Source: a virus
Virus record (IMG/VR): IMGVR_UViG_3300019487_000029
Coordinates: 1-64,000 of that record
Length of the DNA: 64,000 nucleotides
Reading direction: 5' to 3' (one strand)
In this document: piece by piece, positions 24,234 to 33,200 of the stretch
Layout: every line of letters starts with the position of its first letter
Numbering within the stretch: position 1 is the stretch's first letter
Position numbers and translations under genes: made by a program
The notes under the pieces: generated by a model
What the model was told of the DNA's origin: nothing
The model's database searches: none
Seen by the model: only the letters and a program-made list of their open reading frames with translations

Positions 24234-24595
24234 ACAGTGATAGCTTCTAGATCAGCGGCGGTGAGCCGCACACGGGAATCTCCTGTTTGGGAGAGTTTTG
24301 CCATTTGGATCAATTGTTTTGCTACTTTTTCTTGATTGGCATACCGACAATGATAGCTCAAAGATGCTTCACAGCCCAAGAAAGCCTTTTTATACTCTTC
24401 ATCTGTGAGAGTGATTAGTTTGGCTCCGAAGAATCTGCGAAAACGACCGGGTTGAAGAGATTTCTTGAAGAAGTCCACTTCACGCCGCAAATCTCTTTCT
24501 CGTGCCGCCAAGATAGCATTCAGGCAATTTTGAGCCATGTTGATAACGGCTTCTGCGGGGCAGAGAATGGTTGAAGATGCGTTTGGATTGATCAT
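24230..24595 (-). CDS. Unknown helical protein (121 aa)
   Basis: Predicted mostly helical (AVINMAQNCLNAILAARERD). Overlaps both neighbours by 4 nt in the leftward operon. No family recognised. Confidence 0.6.
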   Translation of the reverse strand: MINPNASSTILCPAEAVINMAQNCLNAILAARERDLRREVDFFKKSLQPGRFRRFFGAKLITLTDEEYKKAFLGCEASLSYHCRYANQEKVAKQLIQMAKLSQTGDSRVRLTAADLEAITV

Positions 24596-24957
24596 ACAAT
24601 CGGTGTTCTTGGGAATGCGTTATCTATGCCGGTGACATCGCATACGAGTTCGTAGCAAGCATGGCACAAGTGAGATTTTTTGGTGTAGAGTCCTTGATCA
24701 TAGGACAATCCCACGGCAGAATCTCTTGGAGGAGAGAATACCAAGGCTGCGGGCTTAGTAATGGGTTTTTGGCAACAGTCACAAGAAAGTTGAAGACCTG
24801 TGCGTTCGGTAGATTTTGGTGCCGACTTCTCTTCTGCCAACAGTCTGTTGAGCGTGGAGCCGGGGTTGGCGACACATTCTTGAGCAGAATGGTACGAGAC
24901 ATTGTTGTACCATTGATGGCAAAAACTACATTCTCCTCTTCCTCCCATAAGGTTCAT
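24592..24957 (-). CDS. Zinc-binding protein (121 aa)
   Basis: Three cysteine clusters: CSFCHQW, CDCCQKP and CHACYEL, with nearby His residues, suggest two zinc sites. Overlaps its neighbours by 4 nt. Function unknown. Confidence 0.6.
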   Translation of the reverse strand: MNLMGGRGECSFCHQWYNNVSYHSAQECVANPGSTLNRLLAEEKSAPKSTERTGLQLSCDCCQKPITKPAALVFSPPRDSAVGLSYDQGLYTKKSHLCHACYELVCDVTGIDNAFPRTPIV

Positions 24958-25136
24958 AGGCTTTTTTTGATAGCAATGTCAATTGCTTTGCGTAAATCTG
25001 TGTGACATCCGTCTCCTGCTCCGAGAGAATTTTTTGGGGTATAGACGACCCAAGCGGTGTCTTCTCCATCGGGAGCATCCAAATCGGCTTGATTATCGAT
25101 CAGCCATTGGAGTCTTTGTGTATCGGTGTTTTCCAT
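24954..25136 (-). CDS. Small phage protein (60 aa)
   Basis: MENTDTQRLQWLIDNQADLD then TDLRKAIDIAI; this DTxRLxWL...LRxAIDxA pattern is common in small uncharacterised phage proteins. Start chosen at ATG 25136. Function unknown. Confidence 0.65.
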   Translation of the reverse strand: MENTDTQRLQWLIDNQADLDAPDGEDTAWVVYTPKNSLGAGDGCHTDLRKAIDIAIKKSL

Positions 25137-25137
25137 G

Positions 25138-25362
25138 TTATTGATCGTTGTCCATTGCAAACCTTAGACGTGCTGCCGCAATGTTTGCTTTTGTTGGACG
25201 TTCGCATTGGCAGACGGGACATACTTTCCATTGTTTGGTGATGTATCGTCCTTCAAAAATCCATCCCTTTCGGTAGTTATGTTCGTTGTACCAAGTGATA
25301 TGCTGACACCAAGTTTTGGTGGACTTTCTTTTTGGCTTACCAGTTGATACAATGTAATCCAT
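25138..25362 (-). CDS. Small zinc-finger protein (74 aa)
   Basis: Contains KVCPVCQCERPTKANIAAAR with CxxC spacing, after a Trp/His-rich segment. Part of the leftward operon. Function unknown. Confidence 0.55.
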   Translation of the reverse strand: MDYIVSTGKPKRKSTKTWCQHITWYNEHNYRKGWIFEGRYITKQWKVCPVCQCERPTKANIAAARLRFAMDNDQ

Positions 25363-25557
25363 TTACAACTTCGGGTTAACTTGCTCTACAATCTTCATTC
25401 CGGTGAGTTGCTTGCAATTCGGACATTCATGATATGCATCGCCCCCGAAGAATTTGTGAAGCTCTTTGTATTCGCATTCAAATTTGCATTTGCAACGAGA
25501 ACAGTTTCCGACGAAGGTATCGTCGTTCAGATTGCGTCCTTGTTCAAGTATTTTCAT
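25363..25557 (-). CDS. Small zinc-ribbon protein (64 aa)
   Basis: CSRCKCKFECEY and CPNCKQL form a classic CxxC...CxxC ribbon. Abuts its neighbours. Function unknown. Confidence 0.6.
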   Translation of the reverse strand: MKILEQGRNLNDDTFVGNCSRCKCKFECEYKELHKFFGGDAYHECPNCKQLTGMKIVEQVNPKL

Positions 25558-25561
25558 AGAG

Positions 25562-25837
25562 TTAGCCGCCTGCGATGGAGGGAATAAGGGTGATAACGTC
25601 TCCGTCTTTGAGTTGGGTGTTTACTCCATTAAGAAAGCGAATATCTTCGTCATTGATGAAGAAGAGAATGAACTTGTTGGGTGTTCCGTCTTGGGCAAGA
25701 AGACGAGCCTTTACGTTGTTATATCTCTGCTCCAATTCTTCCACGACTTCGCCGATGGTATTTCCATTGACCTGTAGGGTCTCTTGGTTATCAAGGCATT
25801 TTCGTAGTTGAACGGGAACATTGAGTGTCTTAGGCAT
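25562..25837 (-). CDS. MoaD/ThiS/CysO-like ubiquitin-fold protein ending in GG
   Basis: 91 residues. VPVQLRKCLDNQETLQVNGN, then VVEELEQRYNNVKARLL and FFINDEDIRFLNGVNTQLKD..DVITLIPSIAGG match the beta-grasp sulfur-carrier pattern, including the exposed C-terminal Gly-Gly that is adenylated and thiocarboxylated in MoaD, ThiS and CysO. No E1-like or molybdopterin-synthase partner is visible here, so host enzymes or a distant phage gene would be needed. Overlaps the upstream gene by 8 nt. Confidence 0.8.
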   Translation of the reverse strand: MPKTLNVPVQLRKCLDNQETLQVNGNTIGEVVEELEQRYNNVKARLLAQDGTPNKFILFFINDEDIRFLNGVNTQLKDGDVITLIPSIAGG

Positions 25838-26123
25838 TTTCGTATTTTGATTTCTCCATTGAAGAGTCTGACTTCAAGGTAACTGCCGCAACCAATTGAT
25901 TGGTCGGGTGGGGAACGATCTTGTGAACGTCTTGAGCTTGAAAGGAGATTGCGGCATCAGGATAGAATCCGATCTCATAGGAGATTGTATGGTTTACCCA
26001 ATCGTGGTTGATGTGCAGTTCTCCGAAGAACACCTGACAGACGGTCCCACGAATGGGAATAGCAACAGAGATAGTCTGATGCTCAAATTCCGCCATTTGT
26101 CCTTCTACTTGTTCCAAGTTCAT
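25830..26123 (-). CDS. Unknown beta-rich protein (97 aa)
   Basis: Directly upstream of and overlapping the GG-ending beta-grasp gene. Beta-rich (HQTISVAIPIRGTVCQVFFG). No family recognised; tight coupling suggests a shared role. Confidence 0.6.
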   Translation of the reverse strand: MNLEQVEGQMAEFEHQTISVAIPIRGTVCQVFFGELHINHDWVNHTISYEIGFYPDAAISFQAQDVHKIVPHPTNQLVAAVTLKSDSSMEKSKYENA

Positions 26124-26281
26124 TTTGCTTCGTTGTTTTCTTCTTGAAAGCGTTTGTACAGTGCCTCAAGAATCTTCTCTTTGTCTTCCATGCGAAGGAA
26201 TGGATTTCTCAATTCCTTGGCTTCAGGTTGGGTATTGTACCAAACCTGAAACCGTTTTAGTTCCCGCCTACCGACGTTCAT
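26120..26281 (-). CDS. Unknown small basic protein (53 aa)
   Basis: ATG 26281; MNVGRRELKRFQVWYNTQPE..., basic and helical. Overlaps both neighbours by 3-4 nt. No family recognised. Confidence 0.55.
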   Translation of the reverse strand: MNVGRRELKRFQVWYNTQPEAKELRNPFLRMEDKEKILEALYKRFQEENNEAK

Positions 26282-27090
26282 CATAGAATGTTGTGTTCTT
26301 CTTTGTATGCCTTGACGCCCTGCATAGCAATGTCAGCATATCCTTTGCGTTCCCAAAACCAACCATTAGAAATCAATTGCAAGGCATTGCCTTGAAGACG
26401 TATGACTTCTTTCAAGTGACGTATTTCGGATTGCAACGCCTTACGGAGTTCCGTTTCACGAGTCAAATCGGTTTCAATGCAGTTTTTGACAGTCAAATCG
26501 GCTTGTGCGGCGGACTTAACTGCTTGATTCTCACGAGTTAGTTTCTGAAAGTTCTCAACCGTTTGATTCAGAACGCTCTTGCTGAACTGAACTTCTTTCA
26601 GAGCAGCGTCTCGTTCTTTTTCCAACTTAGCGACGCTGGCGGTTATACGTTCAATGATTCCATTAGCAGATTCCAATTGGCAAGCCGTGCATTTTCCACA
26701 ACCGAGAAAATCACCATGAATCCCGCCCTGTTTTCGATACCCACAGCGTTCAGAATCTCCTTGAAGGGTCAACTTGTTGTTGAGTTCAACGACTTTCTTT
26801 GCCAGATGAGCGGCTTGAGTTTTGTTTCCTTCGTTCTCGCTGCGGAGAGTTTCAAACGCATGTTTGGCATCACGAATCAATTGATTTTGTTGACTGATGT
26901 GGTCGCAAGCGTACTTCTTGTTGGCTTCAACCGTTTCCAAATCACGAAGGAGTTTGGCAACACGAGACTCAAGGTCTGCCTTCTCTCGTGAGTTAAGAAG
27001 CTTGACACCATTCAGTTCGGCACGAACAATTCCAAAATCACCGAGCAATTGGGAGTGTCGTTCCTTCAAATCCGTCAACTGCAAATCCAA
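26281..27090 (-). CDS. Long coiled-coil protein with cysteine cluster (269 aa)
   Basis: Heptad-rich along most of its length (for example KADLESRVAKLLRDLETVEA and LEKERDAALKEVQFSKSVLN), with a central GCGKCTACQL motif that may bind metal between two coiled coils. Resembles SMC/Rad50-type hinge organisation only superficially; no ATPase motifs. Function unknown. Confidence 0.7.
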   Translation of the reverse strand: MDLQLTDLKERHSQLLGDFGIVRAELNGVKLLNSREKADLESRVAKLLRDLETVEANKKYACDHISQQNQLIRDAKHAFETLRSENEGNKTQAAHLAKKVVELNNKLTLQGDSERCGYRKQGGIHGDFLGCGKCTACQLESANGIIERITASVAKLEKERDAALKEVQFSKSVLNQTVENFQKLTRENQAVKSAAQADLTVKNCIETDLTRETELRKALQSEIRHLKEVIRLQGNALQLISNGWFWERKGYADIAMQGVKAYKEEHNIL

Positions 27091-27105
27091 TTCCTCGGCA
27101 TAGTC

Positions 27106-27249
27106 TTAAAGATGTTCAAGGTTGGCTTCGGCATTCACGCAATCACGGATCACGTCTTCCCATTGTTTCTTTTGCACAACAATGGTTTCCGGTGTTGGAA
27201 ACGAAAGAACTCCGAGAGTGGCTTTGGTGATTTTCTTAGACGATTTCAT
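27106..27249 (-). CDS. Unknown small protein (47 aa)
   Basis: ATG 27249; MKSSKKITKATLGVLSFPTP... Lies between larger leftward genes; its start overlaps the end of the gene at 27236. No family recognised. Confidence 0.5.
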   Translation of the reverse strand: MKSSKKITKATLGVLSFPTPETIVVQKKQWEDVIRDCVNAEANLEHL

Positions 27250-27490
27250 TTTTCTTTTTTGGCCAAGGGTCATCTACTGTGATTGCGATTGGTGGTGAGG
27301 TTCTGCCGCTTTGGACATAAACCCATACAGGACCACCAAAAACGAGTTTAAGCCATTCCTTGAAGGATGGCTTCCAACATGAAATGCAATAGGTTCCATC
27401 GTTGTAAACGGAAAGGCTGCTGCATGTTTCTTCTTGTCCTTTTGGAGCAAGAAGTGTCTTGTTGGATTCTGGAAAGTGAATTGGTTTCAT
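27236..27490 (-). CDS. Unknown protein (84 aa)
   Basis: From ATG 27490 (MKPIHFPESNKTLLAPKGQE). Contains GTYCISCWKPSFKEWLKLVF, a single CxxC. No family recognised. Confidence 0.55.
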   Translation of the reverse strand: MKPIHFPESNKTLLAPKGQEETCSSLSVYNDGTYCISCWKPSFKEWLKLVFGGPVWVYVQSGRTSPPIAITVDDPWPKKKNEIV

Positions 27491-27687
27491 CGGTATCCTC
27501 GGTCGCCGCCACAAGTTGAACTATCATGTTGGTCTTGAGCTTTACCAATTCTACAGTTTTCTTTGTGACCCACTTGATAAAATTCATCACACCTTGAACA
27601 GTAAGAGTTGCTGATGGTATTCTTACACACCGTACACTTACGTTCGTTGGCGTATTTGTCTCTGTCTTCTCCGCTTAGAAATGGCAT
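27487..27687 (-). CDS. Small zinc-finger protein (66 aa)
   Basis: CTVCKNTISNSYCSRCDEFY is a CxxC-x-CxxC zinc site. The ATG lies directly at the stop of the phosphoesterase gene. Function unknown. Confidence 0.6.
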   Translation of the reverse strand: MPFLSGEDRDKYANERKCTVCKNTISNSYCSRCDEFYQVGHKENCRIGKAQDQHDSSTCGGDRGYR

Positions 27688-28301
27688 TATTTTACCTCCT
27701 GCCCGTCAACCATGTTTTCGGCATGGGTGAGCTTGGCTTCTTCAACTTCCCGTGGCTTCACTTCTTTGTGATGGTCAACGGGCTTCCATTGTTTCTTTGC
27801 CATGATTGCTCCGACTTCATCAAAACTGATTGGTCGGTAATTATGACAATCAACTCCACAATCAAACGACCTTGCATTTGGGTCATCTGGCAGACTCCCA
27901 TGTGAGTGCCCATACAGATGCCATGTTCCGTGATGGCTTCGGTTCCACACCCGCATTGCGTAATGGCACATGGTAATACCTTGTCCATTGATCTCCGTCT
28001 CGTAATACGAGTCGTGAGCAGCGTAGAACTTCTTCCTGTTCCGCCATGCGAGGCGATCATGGTTTCCCTTGATAAAGATGATTGAGCCTTGCAGACGTTT
28101 GAAGTAAACGTCAAACATGTAATCCTCTTTGCCGAGGCAGAAATCTCCCAAGTGAAACACCAAGTCTTCGGGTTTGACCACGGCGTTCCAGTTGTTAATC
28201 AACGCTTCGTTCATTTCAACCGAATCTTTGAACGGGCGATGACAGTACTTGATAATGTTTGCGTGTCCGAAATGTGTGTCGGACGTAAACCAATAGTTCA
28301 T
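27687..28301 (-). CDS. Calcineurin-like metallophosphoesterase
   Basis: 204 residues. DTHFGH (motif I), HLGDF (II), GNHD (III), CHYAM (IV) and YGHSHG (V) are all present in order, giving a complete two-metal active site. This small single-domain form, common in phages, may act on nucleic-acid or nucleotide phosphoesters. The C-terminal 25 residues are charged and probably flexible. First large gene of the leftward operon. Confidence 0.93.
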   Translation of the reverse strand: MNYWFTSDTHFGHANIIKYCHRPFKDSVEMNEALINNWNAVVKPEDLVFHLGDFCLGKEDYMFDVYFKRLQGSIIFIKGNHDRLAWRNRKKFYAAHDSYYETEINGQGITMCHYAMRVWNRSHHGTWHLYGHSHGSLPDDPNARSFDCGVDCHNYRPISFDEVGAIMAKKQWKPVDHHKEVKPREVEEAKLTHAENMVDGQEVK

Positions 28302-28423
28302 TTTTTCTTTCTTTGTTTTCTACCACCTTCTTGTTTGGTGGACTTATTTTTTCTTTTGTTGGCAGAACTGTACCAAAAAAGACCCCATTTGTCAAGAAGT
28401 TACTTTGGGGATTTTTACGACCA

Positions 28424-28675
28424 TTACTGCAAGGTTTTTCCAACGGAGGGATGGCTTTTGATGCGGGATTGGATGAAGTTGCGGAGATTGGCTTCACAAG
28501 CAATCAGAAACTCTTCACTGACTCTTGTAAACTTATGAGAACGATTTGCCTTGGCAAATTCAAGAGCAAATGTCTTGCATTTGGAGCGGCAAAGGTACTT
28601 GAATTTGTGCGGGATTCGCCTTGAAGGTTCAGGTGTCGGTTCTGTGAACGATGTTGATGAAATATCTTCAGTCAT
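28424..28675 (-). CDS. Unknown basic protein (83 aa)
   Basis: From ATG 28675. CRSKCKTFALEFAKANRSHK has a possible metal site and basic character. Upstream and leftward of the phosphoesterase; 28302-28423 between them holds no supported gene. Function unknown. Confidence 0.55.
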   Translation of the reverse strand: MTEDISSTSFTEPTPEPSRRIPHKFKYLCRSKCKTFALEFAKANRSHKFTRVSEEFLIACEANLRNFIQSRIKSHPSVGKTLQ

Positions 28676-28740
28676 GATCCGAATATAACAGAATGTCATT
28701 TTTTTGTCAACTGTGAATGTTTTTTCGACGAGATTCTGCT

Positions 28741-28968
28741 ATGTATTGGAGGTATCAGCAACGTGTTATGCTCAAGTTTAGAAAAAGCCGAGTATTGCTT
28801 CTCAAAGAATTGCGTGAACTTGTCACGCACGGCTTAGAACATTCCGAAGATCGTCGTTCTTCCCGCAGGTATCGCTTGATGCGACGAGAAGTGGATAAGT
28901 GGATTTCCGAACTCAAAGAAGCTGCACAAAAGGACGAAAATGTGGTTATCTCTTCTCCAAATTCTTAA
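28741..28968 (+). CDS. Unknown basic helical protein (75 aa)
   Basis: From ATG 28741 (MYWRYQQRVMLKFRKSRVLL). Arg-rich and helical. Divergent from the leftward operon. No family recognised. Confidence 0.55.
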   Translation: MYWRYQQRVMLKFRKSRVLLLKELRELVTHGLEHSEDRRSSRRYRLMRREVDKWISELKEAAQKDENVVISSPNS

Positions 28969-29003
28969 TCATTACTCAACATTCCACCCGGAACTGTTGG
29001 CGT

Positions 29004-29339
29004 TCATTCTATACCGGCTAGTCTCTTGACTTGCCCAAGAACGTTGAGTTGGTTTTCCAACCTAAGCGATTTCACCACGATTGTATGAGGGTAAACTCCA
29101 ATCGTATCAATTCTCACTCCCTCTTCCCATTCTCTCTCGTTTAGAATGTACGCCACGTAGTCCATCAGACCACGGGTTTTCATCCAATGATAGTACAAGT
29201 CCTTCATATCCTGCGTGGTATGAAGAAGGATGTTCATGTCCAAATCGGAGTGACAAATGAGGGTGATGGTGCGAAAGACCATCGGTTCGGAAGGCGGCTC
29301 AAGTAATGCATCGGAGATAGTTAAAATATCTCTTTTCAT
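29004..29339 (-). CDS. Unknown protein (111 aa)
   Basis: MKRDILTISDALLEPPSEPM...; mixed alpha/beta. The ATG is 6 nt after ATATTTAT on the minus strand; the same AT-rich box lies between it and the divergent gene at 29362. No family recognised. Confidence 0.65.
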   Translation of the reverse strand: MKRDILTISDALLEPPSEPMVFRTITLICHSDLDMNILLHTTQDMKDLYYHWMKTRGLMDYVAYILNEREWEEGVRIDTIGVYPHTIVVKSLRLENQLNVLGQVKRLAGIE

Positions 29340-29361
29340 ACATCAATAAATATGTATCACC

Positions 29362-29763
29362 ATGAGGTTCAACTCTAAAAGTGTGTTATTAAATGACGGG
29401 GTTAACATGAAAGTCATGGTTGACATTCCCGAAGTGTTCTCAAAACTCGATTTCCCGGAGTGCATTTGGACGACCGCAATCCGAGAATTCAACAACCGGC
29501 TCAACGAACGAGCATCAGTTACCGAAGAAGTACTCGGCAAGCCAGTAGATGTTCTTCAACTTGAACGTGGCGAATCATCCATCAAAGTTTCCCTTGGAGT
29601 CAAGCGGGACGATGTTGAAGCATTTGAGGACGTATGGTTCAAACTCAAAGGACAGATTGTTTTCAGAGACCATACCTGTGGAATCGTGGAAGAAGTCTTG
29701 ATTAAAGACCTTACATACACAGATTCCACCGGCACCGTTCGGGGTGTGTTAAATAAAACTTGA
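29362..29763 (+). CDS. Unknown protein (133 aa)
   Basis: MRFNSKSVLLNDGVNMKVMV...; beta-rich with a central helix (TTAIREFNNRLNERASVTEE). Divergent from 29004-29339 and directly upstream of the tmRNA promoter, which overlaps its 3' end. No family recognised. Confidence 0.65.
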   Translation: MRFNSKSVLLNDGVNMKVMVDIPEVFSKLDFPECIWTTAIREFNNRLNERASVTEEVLGKPVDVLQLERGESSIKVSLGVKRDDVEAFEDVWFKLKGQIVFRDHTCGIVEEVLIKDLTYTDSTGTVRGVLNKT

Positions 29764-29791
29764 CATCTTACCCCCGTTCTGTCATATTTAT
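29760..29791 (+). promoter_or_regulatory. tmRNA promoter region
   Basis: TTGACA (29760-29765), 17-nt spacer, CATATT (29783-29788) within ATATTTAT (29784-29791), 10 nt before the tmRNA 5' end. Confidence 0.65.
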
Positions 29792-29801
29792 TGTCAATAG
29801 T

Positions 29802-30208
29802 GGGGCCGTAATGGTCTCGACTGTGATCTTTGACTGTGGAGAGCATGTAGGAGTTGGTCAGATGGCTCCTTAAAAATCAGACCAAAAATCAAATGCTAAT
29901 CGTCTTGCACAATTGGCCTCTCTCGATTTCTCGTTCGAAATGAACGAAGCCGAGACCGAACTGGCTGTGGCTTAATCGCCCCCACTCGGAGATAAGGAAG
30001 AGATTCTCGCTATTGACCTTATCGGAGCTTGCAGCGAGGAAGACCCGTCAATGTCCTAATGTTGGCACTGTTGATTGACCAGTTGTCAGTCTATATCGGC
30101 GACTTTTAGTTTGTTTATATTGCCGAAAGAAACTCAAACAGACTAAACATGTAGTGCTTCTCAGAATAAGGCCATAGGACAGGGGTTCAACTCCCCTCGG
30201 CTCCACCA
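29802..30208 (+). ncRNA. ssrA: tmRNA (one-piece)
   Basis: 407 nt. The 5' end GGGGCCGTAATGGTCTCGAC pairs with the 3' end CGGCTCC, followed by ACCA; the T-arm is GGGGTTCAACTCCCC. The tag frame starts at GCT 29895 and ends at TAA 29973-29975, encoding 26 residues that begin ANRLAQLASL and end ETELAVA. An ending in small hydrophobic residues is the usual ClpXP degron form. It rescues stalled ribosomes with a phage-specific tag. The tag is long compared with the common 8-15 residues. No SmpB gene is seen in this window. Confidence 0.93.
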
Positions 30209-30256
30209 CTTCTTTTTATCGGGCTTCCTCCGGTTCTCCATATTTATCTATGTACT

Positions 30257-33200
30257 ATGGCGATTTCTCTTAAAGAACAACTGACTCAGGTTCAACAACT
30301 GAATGAAGTTACGTACCATGTGCCTCTCTTCGACGACACTTATTATGGAAAGGCGGATCATTCCGAGGGTCGTAAAGCGGGAAGAAGCATGTTTTACGAC
30401 TTCTATGCAATGGAATTCCTGTGGTCATTTCTTGGTAGTGGTCAGATTCCAAAAGCCGAGCGTGAAAAGCTTGTTGGATTGGATTTGGACGATCCCCGCC
30501 GAGACATCATCTTAAACAAGTCTCACCGTTTTCTTCCTCATGCCGCTGTCAAAACCATTGACAGCATGTACGAACAAGTTACCAATACTGTTGCCGAGAA
30601 TTTGATTGGTTACGTTGAGCGGGCAGTTGTTCAAGAGTTTCAATACTTGGTAAGCATGTCAAATGGTTGGAAGGGATTTCGTCAAGAAATTATTTCCAAG
30701 TATAACAAAGCAAAGCAAAGCAACAGTCCATTTACCAAATCGGAGTTTGATTCTATTATCAAAAAGCACATCCCGGAAATGCAACCATATCCGGAGCTTG
30801 TGAAGCGTTTATTGAAGTATTCCAAGTACTTCAGTGAAATGCATTCAATGGATGACAAAGACCCGTTTGATCTTACTCGTGATTTCTCCAAGAAGCCGAG
30901 AGATACAAAAGAACCAGAAGAATTTCCAAATGGTCCTGCACCCGAAGAACCTGCTAAACCAGAAGAGCCAGATGATACTGATTATGGTGCAGAAATTCCC
31001 GGACGTGAGTTCGGAAAGTATGGTGGACCGGGACAACCCGAATATCCCGACAAACAAGATTGGTCGGGCATGTCTGCATTCAAAGATGCGGGCGATCTTC
31101 CACAAATTCCTGCCGATGACGACGAGGATGAAGATGAAAAGGATAAGGGTGATGTAAAAGAACGTGTTGGTCGTCTTCTCAAAGAAGAGTACATCAACCC
31201 AAGCAAAATCAAAAAGGTAAGAGCCGCAATGGAGAAAGCGGGTATTACGCTTGATGACATTGAAAAGGCATATAATTTAATTCCGTGGGGTGGAGGTTAT
31301 GGTGGACCTAAATGGGGTGCTGGTGCTGTTGCTCTGCTGAAACTGACGCACGCAAAGACAAAGCTTTCAACCGAAGATATGAATCATATCATTGATCATA
31401 TCTATGACTTACAACACAACACTGGTTCTTTGTTAAACAAAGGACCGATGTTCATTGATGACACTGATCTTAATCGTCGTTACAAAATTACTGACGTGTC
31501 ACGTTTCCTTCCGTTTGTATCGCCGGTAATCAAGAACATGATTCTTCGTTACTACAGGTATCTTTCCAACGATCCTGCTAAAGCCGAATTGGAAGCCAAC
31601 ATGGAGACACTTACTAAGTCTCCAAAAGTTGCATTGACTCCTGAAGAAATCAAGAAGCTCACCGACCTTGGATTCAAGAGCATGAACGATAATTCTTACC
31701 GAGTTGGAATCAAGTTCAAGAACAAAAAAGGAGAGTCTGTTGGTGGAGTTTACTATCAATTTAGCAAAAACGAGGTAGGAAGCTTTGATAGCAAGGGACA
31801 ATTTGTAAAGAAGCCCGAAACAAATCCGCTGTATGTTGTTGCTGATAATCTCAAGGCAGATGTAAAAGCATTTCCTACATTTGAACAAGCGTTTTCTTAT
31901 GTCAATGGCTATAAGAATGACATGCAACCAAGTGGAAGTGTTGCTGATCCATACGCACCAACGCCGATGGTCAAGTCCGAGAAGGACATGTATATTGATG
32001 CTCATACAAAGATCAAACTTCCACCAGATAAGGAACAAAAACTTCTTGACATAAACATCGGATGGAGAACGAAAAGTGGAAGCAAGTATTACAAAGGATA
32101 CTATGCCGCTGGACATCGCCTCTTGCTTTACGCTTTCAGTGATGGATCGTTTTTGATTACTCACAATAACACCACCGCATACAACACTTATCTCAGTTGG
32201 GATCAAGCATATGCGGCGGCAAAGTTGTATTTCCCGCAATTGCAAGAGTATCCTGAAAAGGCTCAGGCTCAGGCAGACATTTTGGCTGCACAAGGAAAGG
32301 CACCGGCTCCAACTACTTCCGCCGCTGGTCCGGGAGCACCCCCACTGTCCAATAAGGATTACTATCTTCCATCAAGTGATCTCGCCGAATTGACTGCTCT
32401 TGTTAATACCGAACTTCCTCAGTTTCAATACGACAAATATATCCTCGGAACAGCATCCGATGGTATGACTGTTATTTCCAAGGCAAAGTATCATAAGACT
32501 ACGGTACTGTTTGCAGTAGGAAAGCACATGGATGCTTCCGGTAAGCCATACAAAGTAGCCCATCATTTGAATCATGGGAACAAAGAAGCTTGGCCATTCG
32601 GTTCATGGGCGGATACTTTGAAGTTCATCAAAACCAATTTGAAGGCATTGGTGAATACGGGTCTATCCAGTCCTACTCCTATTTCTATGCAAAAGGCGAC
32701 GGTTACGCCAACTGCATATTCTCAGCCAAGTGGAAAATCGTTGCCTCCAAACTCTACTTCCAAGGCATCTTACTCTGTTCATACAGGAATCGCCAAAGCT
32801 CCGACGAGCACCATTCGTCTTACAAAAGAAGATGAAAATGGATTGATTGGTATAGGATTTGAACCACGTCTTGTTGGTGATGATGTTTGGTACATTCACA
32901 AGACCACAGGAGACACGGTAAAATTCTTCCCAAACAACCAAGCAAAAGTGTTGTTTACTAGCAAGGGAAGTGGAATGAAGGTTCCCGGAATCAATGGATC
33001 GATTGACAAGATTCTTGCTTGGTTGCCAACTAAGTACTCTGCAACCACCACCAAATCTCCAATTGATACTGGTGCATCTGTTGTTCCTCCATCGGCGGCT
33101 CTTGGTGGAACTCCAACCCCAAGTCCAGAACCGGGCATCAAGGCGGGAGTCATGTTTGAGAAGACCTTTACGGATGCAGGATTCATTTGGGATGACATGG

